Assembly (NCBI GenBank): GCA_020724415.1
Contig: DYHB01000006.1
Span: forward strand, 14,968 to 57,362
DNA: 42,395 bases
Reading direction: 5' to 3'
Origin: Thiobacillus sp.
Lineage (GTDB): Bacteria > Pseudomonadota > Gammaproteobacteria > Burkholderiales > Thiobacillaceae
Of the stretch, positions 1-9,505 are shown one piece after another. The notes under the pieces are model-generated. The model saw only the letters and a program-made list of their open reading frames with translations. It searched no databases and was not told the DNA's origin. Both the position numbers and the translations under genes were made by a program. The number at the start of each line of letters is the position of its first letter. Positions within the stretch are counted from its first letter, which is position 1.

Positions 1-1279
<1,279 letters not shown>

Positions 1280-1350
1280 GGCCAACTCCGGTAAAATACT
1301 CGATAGATTTAGTCGGATTATAGGCACCTCAAGCAACGAAGGAAAAGCAC
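1280..1350. promoter_or_regulatory. Divergent promoter region
   Basis: This 71-bp AT-richer spacer separates two divergent genes and must carry both starts. GGAG for the minus gene and AAGGAAAA for the plus gene are visible ribosome-binding sites. A TATAGG hexamer near 1318 could be a -10 for the EVE gene, but I see no convincing -35, so the promoter placement is inferred from gene layout. Confidence 0.3.
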
Positions 1351-1812
1351 ATGCGTTACTGGTTGATGAAAAGCGAACCCTCCGATTACAGCATCGACGA
1401 CCTGGTCAGGGACGGATCGGTCCCCTGGTATGGCGTGCGCAATTACCAGGCCCGCAACTTCATGCGTGACCAGATGCAGGTGGGCGACGGCGTCCTGTTC
1501 TACCATTCGTCCTGTCCCCAGCCCGGTATCGTGGGCCTGGCCAAGGTGGGCAAGCTGGCTTATCCGGACGCCACCCAGTTCGATCCCCAGCACAAGTACT
1601 TCGACCCCAAGGCCACGCCGGACAATCCCCGCTGGTTCAATGTGGACGTGCACATCGTGCAGAAGACCCGGCTCATGCCCCTGGCCGAGATCCGGGACAC
1701 CCCGGAACTGGCCAACATGCGGATATTGCAGCGGGGCAATCGCCTGTCCATCACCCCGGTGGACCCGGACGAGTGGAACGTCATCGTGGCGCGGCTTGCG
1801 GGTCGGCCTTGA
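1351..1812 (+). CDS. EVE domain-containing protein
   Basis: The 153-residue product is a complete stand-alone EVE domain, the PUA-like fold found in human thymocyte nuclear protein 1 and in bacterial proteins thought to bind modified bases in DNA or RNA. It starts with MRYWLMKSEP, the hallmark opening of the family. It continues with a WYGVRNYQARN segment and a GVLFYHS strand that line the binding pocket, and ends with the conserved R-SI-PV. An AAGGA site sits 7 bases before the ATG. It overlaps the following permease gene, suggesting coupled translation. In other bacteria EVE proteins are often found near modification-dependent restriction genes, but here the neighbours are housekeeping. Confidence 0.93.
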   Translation: MRYWLMKSEPSDYSIDDLVRDGSVPWYGVRNYQARNFMRDQMQVGDGVLFYHSSCPQPGIVGLAKVGKLAYPDATQFDPQHKYFDPKATPDNPRWFNVDVHIVQKTRLMPLAEIRDTPELANMRILQRGNRLSITPVDPDEWNVIVARLAGRP

Positions 1813-2609
1813 GCCTTGGCTTCCTGGCGGCCTACCTGATCCTCGGCCTGGTGTCCGGGGTCATCGCCGGACTCTTGGGCGTGGGAGGCGGCCTGGTCAT
1901 GGTGCCCTTCCTGACCTGGGCTTTCCTGGCCCAGGGTTTTGCCCCCGAGTACAACATCCACCTGGCCCTGGGCACGTCCCTGGCCGTCATCGTGCTCACT
2001 TCCATTTCCAGCCTGCGGGCCCACCACCAGCATGACGCCGTGCGCTGGGACGCCGTCCGGCGCATCACCCCGGGCATCGTCCTGGGCACCCTGGCCGGCG
2101 CCTTTGCCGCTGCCCGGTTGCCGGACACGGGCCTGAAATGGTTCTTCACCCTGTTCATGATTTATGCCGCCACCCAGATGCTGCTGGGCTTCAAACCCAA
2201 ACCCCAGCGGGATCTGCCCGGCTGGGTGGGAATGACCTCCGCCGGGGGGGTGATCGGCCTGATATCCAGTTGGGTGGGCATCGGCGGCGGCACATTGAGC
2301 GTCCCTTTCCTGACCTGGTGCAATCTGCGCTTTCAAGAGGCCATTGGCACCTCCGCCGCCATCGGGTTTCCCATCGCCCTGTCCGGCGCCCTGGGGTTTG
2401 CAATATCCGGGTACACGCTGCAGATGCTGCCGGCCCATAGCCTGGGCTTCATTTACCTGCCCGCCCTGCTGGCCATCGCCGCCGGCAGTGTGGTGAGTGC
2501 CCCCTGGGGCGCCCGGCTGACCCATCGCCTGCCGGTTCCCCGGCTCAAGAAAATCTTTGCCGCACTGCTTTACCTGCTGGCCGTACGAATGGCCTATACC
2601 CTGCTTTGA
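1773..2609 (+). CDS. Sulfite exporter TauE/SafE family permease
   Basis: This integral membrane protein has about eight hydrophobic helices in two repeats. Each repeat begins with the family's glycine-rich motif (GLLGVGGGLVMVPFL near residue 35 and WVGIGGGTLSVPFL near residue 165). Members move sulfite, sulfoacetate or other organosulfur anions across the inner membrane, but the substrate cannot be read from sequence. The start is uncertain. GTG at 1773 gives 278 residues and a 40-base overlap with the EVE gene. TTG at 1809 would give a TTGA overlap with the EVE stop and remove a non-conserved 12-residue leader. No strong ribosome-binding site decides between them. Confidence 0.9.
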   Translation: MERHRGAACGSALSLGFLAAYLILGLVSGVIAGLLGVGGGLVMVPFLTWAFLAQGFAPEYNIHLALGTSLAVIVLTSISSLRAHHQHDAVRWDAVRRITPGIVLGTLAGAFAAARLPDTGLKWFFTLFMIYAATQMLLGFKPKPQRDLPGWVGMTSAGGVIGLISSWVGIGGGTLSVPFLTWCNLRFQEAIGTSAAIGFPIALSGALGFAISGYTLQMLPAHSLGFIYLPALLAIAAGSVVSAPWGARLTHRLPVPRLKKIFAALLYLLAVRMAYTLL

Positions 2610-2656
2610 CGCTTCGTCGGAAGATGCCGATGCCCAATGAACACAAGGAGACTGCC

Positions 2657-3391
2657 ATGCGTTTTGTGATCCTGATGATGACCCTGTTGTTCAGCCTGAA
2701 TGCCCTGGCCCTGTCGGACTATGAACGGGAGACGAAGTGGGCCGACGAGATACTGCCCTCGGTGCTGGTGGGTGACCCGGTGTATCTGAAACAGGCGGAT
2801 GGCCATGAATTCCTGGGCCTGTATACGCCGGCCGACCCAGGCAAGACCGCCGTGATCCTGGCCCATGGCATCGGCGTTCACCCGGACTGGGGCCTCATCA
2901 GCACCCTGCGCCAGCAACTGCCGGATCACGGCCACGCCACCCTGTCCATCCAGATGCCCATATTGAAAGCCGATGCCAAGGGTGACGACTATCCGCCCAC
3001 CTTTCCCCTGGCGGCCGAGCGCCTGGCCCTGGCCGTGGCCTATCTGAAGGCCCAGGGCCATGAGCGCATCGCCCTGGTATCCCATAGCCTGGGCAGCCGG
3101 ATGAGCTATCGCTATCTATCGAACCGGGCCGACCCCGCCGTGATCACCTGGGTGGCCCTCAGCACGCCCGGTACGGAAGACTACGGCAAGCTCACGCTGC
3201 CGGTACTGGACCTGTATGGCACCGCAGACCTGCCCCATGTACTCAAGAACGCACCCGTACGGGCCAAGGGACTGACGCGCAAGGGCTCCGCCCAACGGAC
3301 CCTGGCGGGAGCCGACCACTTCTTCAATGGCAAGGATGAGGCATTGCTCAAGGCCATCCTGGAGCACATGACAGCGGTGGGAAGCAAGTAA
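2657..3391 (+). CDS. Exported alpha/beta hydrolase (DUF3530-like)
   Basis: This is a 244-residue protein with a clear signal peptide (MRFVILMMTLLFSLNALA) and probable cleavage before LSD. The mature part has an alpha/beta hydrolase layout: an oxyanion strand AHGIGVHPDW, a nucleophile elbow VSHSLGS near residue 140, an acid strand DLYGTAD and a histidine in AGADHFF. The HPDW and late histidine resemble the DUF3530 family, whose substrates are unknown. The ATG at 2657 is chosen over upstream in-frame starts because AAGGAG lies six bases before it and it begins the signal peptide. It is probably a periplasmic esterase-like enzyme, but the substrate is not predictable. Confidence 0.85.
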   Translation: MRFVILMMTLLFSLNALALSDYERETKWADEILPSVLVGDPVYLKQADGHEFLGLYTPADPGKTAVILAHGIGVHPDWGLISTLRQQLPDHGHATLSIQMPILKADAKGDDYPPTFPLAAERLALAVAYLKAQGHERIALVSHSLGSRMSYRYLSNRADPAVITWVALSTPGTEDYGKLTLPVLDLYGTADLPHVLKNAPVRAKGLTRKGSAQRTLAGADHFFNGKDEALLKAILEHMTAVGSK

Positions 3392-3400
3392 CCACCCCCG

Positions 3401-3420
3401 GTCCCGCGCGGTCCCGGGAC
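3401..3420. terminator. Hairpin between convergent genes
   Basis: GTCCCG at 3401-3406 pairs with CGGGAC at 3415-3420 across an 8-base loop, in the gap between two convergent genes. No T-run follows on either strand, so it is only a possible bidirectional terminator. Confidence 0.3.
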
Positions 3421-3449
3421 AGAACGGGCCACACTGCCTTCCCGGGGCC

Positions 3450-4559
3450 TCAGCTCAGGCCCAGGCCCTCGGCGGCACCATAATCGGTGGTCTTCAACTT
3501 GATCTTGAGTCTGAGGTCGTTGAAGGAATCGGCGTTGCGCAATGCATCCTCGGCCGTGATCAGATCCCGGACGAAGAGCTCCAGCAAGGCCTGGTCGAAG
3601 GTCTGCATGCCCTGCTCGACGGACTTGGCCATCAAGGCCTTGATGTCCGTCAGCCGGCCCTTCATGAGCAGCTCCGAGATGAAGGGCGTGACAATGAGGA
3701 CCTCCACCGCCGCCACACGACCGCTGCCGTCGGCCTTGGGCACCAGGCGCTGGGAAATGATGGCCTTCAGGTTCATGGACAGATCCAGCAGCAACTGCTC
3801 GCGCCGGTCCAGGGGGAAGAAGCTGACGATGCGCTCCAGGGCCATCTCCGCATTGTTGGCATGGAGGGTGGTCAGGCACAGGTGGCCGGTCTCGGCATAG
3901 CTCATGGCGAATTCCATGATGTTGCGCTCCCGCACCTCGCCGATCAGGATCACGTCCGGCGCCTGGCGCAGGGAGTTTTTCAGGGCCACTTCCCAGGCAT
4001 CCGTGTCCGTGCCCACTTCCCGCTGGGTGACGATGCTCTGGCTGTGCTCATGGACGAATTCGATGGGGTCTTCCACGGTCAGGATGTGATCCTGGCGCAA
4101 CCCGGCCCGATGGCCCACCATGGCCGCCAGGGTGGTGGACTTGCCGGTGCCCGTTCCCCCCACCATGAGCACCAGGCCCCGGGGGATGAGGGCAATGTCC
4201 TTCAGGATATCGGGCAGCCCCAACTCATCCAGGGAGGGGATGCGCGTGTTGATGTGACGGAACACGATGCCCACCCGCCCCTGCTGGACAAAGACACTGA
4301 CCCGGAAGCGGCCGGACTCGGCCTCCTGGATGGCGAAATTGGCCTCCTTGGTGGCCGTGAAACTGATCCACTGCTTCTCGGTCATCACCGTCTTGGCCAG
4401 GGCCTGGGTCTCGGTGGGCAGCAGGGGCTTGTCGCCGATGGGCGTCACCCGGCCGTCCAGCTTGAGAGCCGCCGGGAAGCCGGCCGTGAGAAACAGGTCA
4501 GACGCCCCCGACTGGACCATCTGGCGCAACCAGCTCTGGATCTGGTTCGGTGTGCTCAT
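3450..4559 (-). CDS. pilU: Type IV pilus retraction ATPase accessory protein PilU
   Basis: This 369-residue secretion-type ATPase assists PilT in pulling type IV pili back into the cell for twitching motility. Visible features are an N-terminal PAS-like domain (SGASDLFLTAG), the Walker A box GGTGTGKSTT at about 134-143, an Asp box (ILTVEDPIEF), the Walker B segment PDVILIGEVR and a His box (TTLHANN). The C-terminal AIRNLIRE helix of PilT is replaced by FISELLMKGR, as in PilU. The ATG at 4559 has AGGAG six bases upstream; longer in-frame extensions lack support. It lies 32 bases downstream of pilT, so the two form an operon. Confidence 0.95.
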   Translation of the reverse strand: MSTPNQIQSWLRQMVQSGASDLFLTAGFPAALKLDGRVTPIGDKPLLPTETQALAKTVMTEKQWISFTATKEANFAIQEAESGRFRVSVFVQQGRVGIVFRHINTRIPSLDELGLPDILKDIALIPRGLVLMVGGTGTGKSTTLAAMVGHRAGLRQDHILTVEDPIEFVHEHSQSIVTQREVGTDTDAWEVALKNSLRQAPDVILIGEVRERNIMEFAMSYAETGHLCLTTLHANNAEMALERIVSFFPLDRREQLLLDLSMNLKAIISQRLVPKADGSGRVAAVEVLIVTPFISELLMKGRLTDIKALMAKSVEQGMQTFDQALLELFVRDLITAEDALRNADSFNDLRLKIKLKTTDYGAAEGLGLS

Positions 4560-4591
4560 GGCAGGCTCCTGACGAGGTGTTGGGGGATGGA

Positions 4592-5635
4592 TCAGCCCGG
4601 GAACAGGTCGCGGTTGACCGCCACCACCCGGGCATCCCGGGAGGCGATGTAGTTGCGCTTGACCAGTTCGCTCAGGCACTGATCCAGGGTCTGCATGCCC
4701 TGGCTTTGGCCGGTCTGGATGGCGGAGTACATCTGGGCCACCTTGTTTTCACGGATCAGGTTGCGGATGGCCGGGCTACCCAGCATGATCTCGTGGGCCG
4801 CGATGCGACCGCTGCCATCCTTGCGCTTGAGCAGGGTCTGGGAGATCACCGCGCGCAGGGACTCGGACAGCATGGAGCGGACCATTTCCTTCTCGGCGGC
4901 CGGGAACACGTCGATGACCCGGTCAATGGTCTTGGCGGCGGAACTGGTATGCAGGGTGGCGAACACCAAGTGACCGGTTTCAGCACCGGTCAGGGCCAGG
5001 CGGATGGTTTCAAGATCGCGCAACTCGCCCACCAGGATGATGTCCGGATCTTCCCGCAGGGCCGAACGCAGGGCGTTCTCGAAACTGTGGGTATGGGGAC
5101 CCACCTCCCGCTGGTTGATCAGGCACTTCTTGCTGGTGTGGACAAACTCGATGGGGTCCTCGATGGTGAGGATATGGCCGTGCAGGTTGTCGTTGATGTA
5201 ATCGATCATGGCCGCCAGGGTGGTGGACTTGCCCGAACCCGTGGGGCCGGTCACCAACACCAGCCCCCGGGGCTGGTCGGCAATCTGCTTGAAGATGCGC
5301 GGCGCCTCCAGTTCATCCAGGGTGATGACCTTGGAGGGAATGGTCCGGAAGGCGGCACTGGCACCCCGGTCCTGGTTGTAGGCGTTGACCCGGAAGCGGG
5401 CCACGTTCTGCAATTCGAAGGAAAAATCCACCTCCAGATGCTCTTCGTAGCTCTTGCGCTGGGCATCGTTCATGATGTCATAGATCATGGACTTGACCTG
5501 GTGGTTGTCCAGGACCGGCACGTTGATGCGCCGGATATCCCCATTCACCCGGATCATGGGCGGCAGGCCGGCCGACAAGTGGAGGTCGGAGGCCTTGCTC
5601 TTGACGGCGAAGGCAAGGAGATCGGAGATTTCCAT
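4592..5635 (-). CDS. pilT: Type IV pilus retraction ATPase PilT
   Basis: This 347-residue hexameric ATPase powers pilus retraction. The N-terminal domain begins MEISDLLAFAVKSKASDLHL. Walker A is GPTGSGKSTT at 130-139, the Asp box is ILTIEDPIEFVH, Walker B is PDIILVGELRD, and the His box is FATLHTSSAAKTIDR. The AIRNLIRE motif that is essential for retraction is intact near residue 285, which separates it from PilU. The start has AAGGA seven bases upstream. It is divergent from yggS across a 47-bp spacer, a conserved arrangement in many proteobacteria. Confidence 0.97.
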   Translation of the reverse strand: MEISDLLAFAVKSKASDLHLSAGLPPMIRVNGDIRRINVPVLDNHQVKSMIYDIMNDAQRKSYEEHLEVDFSFELQNVARFRVNAYNQDRGASAAFRTIPSKVITLDELEAPRIFKQIADQPRGLVLVTGPTGSGKSTTLAAMIDYINDNLHGHILTIEDPIEFVHTSKKCLINQREVGPHTHSFENALRSALREDPDIILVGELRDLETIRLALTGAETGHLVFATLHTSSAAKTIDRVIDVFPAAEKEMVRSMLSESLRAVISQTLLKRKDGSGRIAAHEIMLGSPAIRNLIRENKVAQMYSAIQTGQSQGMQTLDQCLSELVKRNYIASRDARVVAVNRDLFPG

Positions 5636-5682
5636 TATAATTCCTTGAGTTACAACTTCTTTGTGAAGACTCCCAAGGCATT

Positions 5683-6378
5683 ATGGGCGCAATCGCCGCG
5701 GGCTTGCAAGCCTGCCATGAACGGATCGAAAAGGCATGCGCCCAAGCGGGCAGGGCATCCTCGTCGGTCCGGTTGCTGGCCGTCAGCAAGACCTTTCCGG
5801 CCCGGGCCATCCGCGACGCCTGGCAGGCCGGACAGCGGGCTTTCGGCGAAAGCTACCTCCAGGAAGCCCTGGACAAGATGGTCGACCTGGCTGATCTGGG
5901 GGCGGAATGGCACTTCATCGGCCCCATCCAGAGCAACAAGACCCGGCCCATTGCGACCCATTTCGACTGGGTGCATGGCATCGACCGGCTCAAGGTCGCC
6001 CAGCGCCTGAGCGAGGCCCGCCCCCCGGCAAGCCCGCCCCTGCAGGTCCTGATACAAGTCAACGTGAGCGGCGAGTCGAGCAAATCCGGGATTGCCCCCG
6101 GCGAGGCCCTGGCCCTGGACCTGGCCAGGGCCGTCCGGACCTTGCCGCACCTGTGCTTGCGCGGCTTCATGACCATCCCCCGGCCCAGCCCGGATCTGGC
6201 CGTCCAGCGGGCCCAGTTCCGCGTGCTGGCCGATCTTCTGGCCCAGGCACGGCTGGCGGGCATGGACCTGGACACCCTGTCCATGGGCATGTCGGACGAC
6301 CTGGAAGCGGCTATCCTAGAGGGTACCACCCTGGTCAGGGTCGGCACGGCCATTTTCGGAGCGAGAACTTACCCATGA
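5683..6378 (+). CDS. Pyridoxal phosphate homeostasis protein (YggS/PROSC family)
   Basis: This 231-residue YggS-family protein binds PLP and helps keep vitamin B6 and amino-acid pools balanced; no enzyme activity is known. The PLP lysine is K36 in LLAVSKTFPA. The barrel motifs AFGESYLQEA, WHFIGPIQSNK, SMGMSDDLEAAI and VRVGTAIFG follow in the normal order and length. The stop codon overlaps the proC start as ATGA, so the two are translationally coupled in the widespread yggS-proC-yggT arrangement. Confidence 0.95.
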   Translation: MGAIAAGLQACHERIEKACAQAGRASSSVRLLAVSKTFPARAIRDAWQAGQRAFGESYLQEALDKMVDLADLGAEWHFIGPIQSNKTRPIATHFDWVHGIDRLKVAQRLSEARPPASPPLQVLIQVNVSGESSKSGIAPGEALALDLARAVRTLPHLCLRGFMTIPRPSPDLAVQRAQFRVLADLLAQARLAGMDLDTLSMGMSDDLEAAILEGTTLVRVGTAIFGARTYP

Positions 6379-7184
6379 AGATCGGATTCATCGGCGGCGG
6401 CAACATGGCCACCGCCCTCATCGGCGGACTGCTGAAGCAGGGCTACGCCGCAGACGACATCGGCGTGGCCGAGCCCAATGCCGAACGGCGTGCCGCCCTG
6501 GCCCAGGCGTTCGGCATCGGCCTGGAGGAAAGTGCCGCCGAGGTGCTGACCGCCGAGACCCTGGTCCTGGCCGTTAAGCCCCAGATATTGCAAGCCGTGC
6601 TGACCCGCCTGCCGCCCCTGTCGAAACATGTCTGCGTGCTGTCCATCGCGGCCGGGGTGCGGGCCGCCGATATCGCCCGCTGGCTGCATGGCCACGGCGC
6701 CATCATCCGGGCCATGCCCAACACGCCGGCCCTGGTGGGCCTGGGGGTCACCGGCCTGTACGCCCTGGCGGGGGTCTCCCAATCCCAGAAGGACGCGGCC
6801 GAGGCTATCCTGGCCGCCGTGGGGCAGACCGTCTGGGTGGACAGTGAGGCCCACATCGATGCCGTAACCGCCATTTCCGGCAGCGGGCCGGCCTATGTCT
6901 TCCTGTTCATGGAGGCCCTGGAAGCCGCCGCCGTGGATCTGGGTCTGGACCGGGCCACGGCCCGGACCCTGGCCCTGGGGACGGTGCACGGGGCCGCCAG
7001 CCTGGCCGTCCAGGACGGTTCGGAACCGGCCCTGCTGCGGGCCCGGGTCACCTCCAAGGGGGGCACCACGGAGCGCGGCATCGCCGCTCTCGAGGCAGGT
7101 GGCCTGGACCGGATCGTGCGCCAGGCCGCCCGGGCCGCCGCCGACCGGGCCCGGGAGCTGGGCGATTTGCTGGGAGAAGGATGA
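6375..7184 (+). CDS. proC: Pyrroline-5-carboxylate reductase
   Basis: This 269-residue enzyme carries out the last step of proline synthesis, reducing pyrroline-5-carboxylate with NAD(P)H. It opens with the Rossmann motif KIGFIGGGNMA, then has LAVKPQ, RAMPNTPALVG and the C-terminal dimer-domain signature ISGSGPAYVF. It ends with the TSKGGTTERGI helix pair typical of the family. It overlaps yggS at its start and yggT at its end, each by four bases (ATGA). Confidence 0.96.
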   Translation: MKIGFIGGGNMATALIGGLLKQGYAADDIGVAEPNAERRAALAQAFGIGLEESAAEVLTAETLVLAVKPQILQAVLTRLPPLSKHVCVLSIAAGVRAADIARWLHGHGAIIRAMPNTPALVGLGVTGLYALAGVSQSQKDAAEAILAAVGQTVWVDSEAHIDAVTAISGSGPAYVFLFMEALEAAAVDLGLDRATARTLALGTVHGAASLAVQDGSEPALLRARVTSKGGTTERGIAALEAGGLDRIVRQAARAAADRARELGDLLGEG

Positions 7185-7762
7185 TGCTCCAGGATGCCCT
7201 GCAATTCCTGCTCCGGGTGATCTTCGACCTGTTCGCGTCGGCCCTCTGGCTGCGCTTCTACATGCAATGGGCCCGGGTACCGTTCCACAACCCCTTTGCC
7301 CAGTTCATCGTCAAGGTGACCGATTTTGCCGTGCGCCCGACCCGGCGGGTCATTCCCGGCCTGTTCGGGCTGGATCTGGCCAGCCTGCTGCTGTTCCTGC
7401 TCACAGAAACCCTCCTGATCCTGGCCAGTCTATGGCTGGCCGGGTATCCCCTGGGGCTGGCCGGCAGCTCCGTGCTGCCCGGCATCGGCCTCATGGCCCT
7501 GGCCGCCAGCCTGCGCCTGGCCATCTATATCTGCATGGGGCTGGTCCTGATCCAGGCGGTGATGAGCTGGATCAATCCCTACTCCCCCTTCGCGTCGGTA
7601 TTCGCCGCCCTGTCCCGGCCCTTGGTGGCCCCCTTCCAGCGCATCATTCCTCCCATCGGCGGCGTGGACCTGAGCCCCCTGGCGGTCATCATCCTGATGC
7701 AACTGGTATTGGTAGCGCCGGTGGCGGGGTTGGAGCGCTATGCCAGGACGCTGGTCTGGTGA
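7181..7762 (+). CDS. YggT family membrane protein
   Basis: This 193-residue inner-membrane protein consists of two tandem YggT domains, each with a pair of hydrophobic helices. Both repeats carry the family signature: NPFAQFIVKVTDFAVRPTRRVIPG near residue 35, and an SPFASVFAALSRPLVAPF-R-IPP segment near residue 130. The role is not well established; homologues have been linked to osmotic tolerance and cell-division neighbourhoods. It is the third gene of the yggS-proC-yggT unit. In many relatives yggU follows directly, but here another gene intervenes. Confidence 0.92.
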   Translation: MMLQDALQFLLRVIFDLFASALWLRFYMQWARVPFHNPFAQFIVKVTDFAVRPTRRVIPGLFGLDLASLLLFLLTETLLILASLWLAGYPLGLAGSSVLPGIGLMALAASLRLAIYICMGLVLIQAVMSWINPYSPFASVFAALSRPLVAPFQRIIPPIGGVDLSPLAVIILMQLVLVAPVAGLERYARTLVW

Positions 7763-7960
7763 ACGAGCGGCCAGCCAAGATTTGCGATTAAAAAAACAAT
7801 ATTGAGAGGCGTGTTTTTGAAGCGTAAGCTGCTTGATGGGCTCGGGTTATCCTGGGCGAATGTGCTTGGAATGAAACCCGTGCCGGGTAGTCATGCGAAG
7901 TGCTTCAGGTATCCACGTCGCAGGATTGCCTGTTATCACAATTCTCACAGGAGAGACTTC

Positions 7961-8596
7961 ATGACTTCGCATTACATCAGATACTGCGCCCCCGCCGGAC
8001 TCGCCAGTCTGGCATGGGCACCCAATGCCATGGCCCAAGCCATCACTTACCAACCACAAGTTGCGGCTGTGCCGACCCTGGGGCAGTGGGGCCTGATACT
8101 CCTCTCGGCATTACTGTTGGTGGGTGCCTATTTCTTTTTCAGGAATGCCAAGAACGGCGCAGGGAAAGTGATGTCGGTGTTCACGGCACTTTTCGCCGTC
8201 GGCATGCTGGGGACCAACCATGACGTTATCAGCCAGGCCTGGGCCAATGGTGTCAAGGCTGCCAGTTTCGACCCGGGCAAGACGGTTGTGGAACTGGACC
8301 AGGGGCCTGGCCCATATACGGTCACCAACCCGGGCCCGAACAGCATCCGGGTAACCGGATTCACGGGGGACGGGGACTCCTGCGTGGACAACCTGGGCCG
8401 TCTTGAACAACCCATCCGGGTTGCCCAGTTGAATGGCGGCGGTTTTTATTGGCGGATTTGCCCCCACGGCTTCGGTGAGTGCCCCTCGGAGCCCTTGCCC
8501 GGCTGCACCATTGGCAGCATCGTACCGTCAGGCGGCACCTGCCATGTCACCCTGTCCTGCGTACCCATCTTCAATGGTGGTCCCGAGGACGTCTGA
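7961..8596 (+). CDS. Putative exosortase-H substrate with internal sorting signal ('midcut' type)
   Basis: This is a 211-residue protein. A probable signal region (residues 1-26, ending AMAQA) is followed at residues 37-61 by VPTLGQWGLILLSALLLV and then aromatic and Arg residues. This closely resembles the IPTL-CTERM sorting signal recognised by exosortase H, normally found at the extreme C-terminus. Here it is near the N-terminus, then comes a second hydrophobic segment (about 71-84) and a mature domain with six cysteines that looks extracytoplasmic. I recall a class described as midcut-by-XrtH with this architecture. The ATG at 7961 has CAGGAGA seven bases before it. It is inserted between yggT and yggU with its own roughly 200-bp upstream region. 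Confidence 0.7.
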   Translation: MTSHYIRYCAPAGLASLAWAPNAMAQAITYQPQVAAVPTLGQWGLILLSALLLVGAYFFFRNAKNGAGKVMSVFTALFAVGMLGTNHDVISQAWANGVKAASFDPGKTVVELDQGPGPYTVTNPGPNSIRVTGFTGDGDSCVDNLGRLEQPIRVAQLNGGGFYWRICPHGFGECPSEPLPGCTIGSIVPSGGTCHVTLSCVPIFNGGPEDV

Positions 8597-8945
8597 CGCC
8601 CAGTCGGTGCCAGCACCCTCGTCGCCCCGGGCTGCGGACCCTGACCAGCCGGAGTTACCCGGCTGGTTGCGCCCGGCCCAGCCTTGCGGCAGCGTGTTGA
8701 CGCTGCATGTCCAGCCGGGCGCCAGTCGCACGGCGTGGGCAGGCCTCCATGGCGACGCATTGAAGGTTCGCGTCCAGGCCCGGCCCGTGGAAGGCGCGGC
8801 CAATGCCGCCCTGATCGCCTTCCTGGCCGACACCTTGGCACTGTCCCGCCAGGAAGTCGTCCTGGTCCGGGGCGAGAAATCCCGGCAAAAAACCTTCACC
8901 GTTCCCTTGCCGCCGGATCGGGTCGCATCAATAATCCAATCATGA
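8574..8945 (+). CDS. DUF167 family protein (YggU-like)
   Basis: The conserved part is a complete DUF167 domain: LTLHVQPGASRT, then LKVRVQARPVEGAANAAL, then VVLVRGEKSRQKTF. This is a small alpha/beta fold of unknown role that commonly follows yggT. The start is uncertain. The ATG at 8574 gives 123 residues, including a roughly 30-residue non-conserved leader, and overlaps the preceding gene by 23 bases. A shorter start nearer the domain is possible. The stop overlaps the next start as ATGA. Confidence 0.85.
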   Translation: MVVPRTSDAQSVPAPSSPRAADPDQPELPGWLRPAQPCGSVLTLHVQPGASRTAWAGLHGDALKVRVQARPVEGAANAALIAFLADTLALSRQEVVLVRGEKSRQKTFTVPLPPDRVASIIQS

Positions 8946-9505
8946 GCGAACCGCTCCCCGCCTTTGGAAAACACCCGATGCGCACTCAACCCATCCGCCT
9001 CAGCCGGCGCTGTCCGGTCTGTGGCGGACGCAGCCACGCGGAAGCCAAGATGCCCCTGTCCCAGGGCATACGTGCCGTAGAACTGAACCTGGACCAACCC
9101 GCCCACCTGGCCGAGACCCTGAGTCTGCATCTGCTGCTGGCCCTGGTGGAACTGCTGCCCTACAAGCAGTTCACCTGCCAGCGCTGTTTCCATGAATTCA
9201 GGCTCGCCAGCCAGACCACCCGACAAGTGCTGTTCGGGCTGCTGTCTTCCATGGAACCGGTGGCGCCGCCCCGGCCCCAGCCGGTACCCGAGGCCAAGCG
9301 TCCCAGCCTGCCAAGCCCAAAGCCGCCCACCGTGAAGGAATTCAAGTCTCCTGTGGTCCGGCCCAAGGCACCCGCCCAGCGACCCCAGCCCGCCCCGCCG
9401 GGCCAGGCCACCCCGGCAGCACCCGCGCCCGGTGGGCCGGACTGGACCCCCTACCATCTGGATCAGGATCTGGACGCCCTGTTCGACCAGTTCAAAGAAG
9501 AATGA
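8942..9505 (+). CDS. Hypothetical zinc-ribbon protein with proline-rich tail
   Basis: This is a 187-residue product of unknown function. Two CxxC pairs (C24/C27 in CPVCGG and C79/C82 in CQRC) are separated by a hydrophobic helix (LSLHLLLALVELL) and could bind zinc. Residues from about 100 to 165 are a disordered Pro/Ala/Lys-rich linker. The end is acidic (LDQDLDALFDQFKEE), the kind of short motif that can dock to a partner. Its start overlaps the yggU stop (ATGA) and its end overlaps the convergent rng gene by 14 bases. I do not recognise a family. Confidence 0.7.
   Translation: MSEPLPAFGKHPMRTQPIRLSRRCPVCGGRSHAEAKMPLSQGIRAVELNLDQPAHLAETLSLHLLLALVELLPYKQFTCQRCFHEFRLASQTTRQVLFGLLSSMEPVAPPRPQPVPEAKRPSLPSPKPPTVKEFKSPVVRPKAPAQRPQPAPPGQATPAAPAPGGPDWTPYHLDQDLDALFDQFKEE

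Noticed and set aside
7763-7960. Sigma54 promoter upstream of the XrtH-type substrate
   Set aside because: I looked for the TGGCAC-N5-TTGC pattern that can precede exosortase substrates; no convincing match is present.
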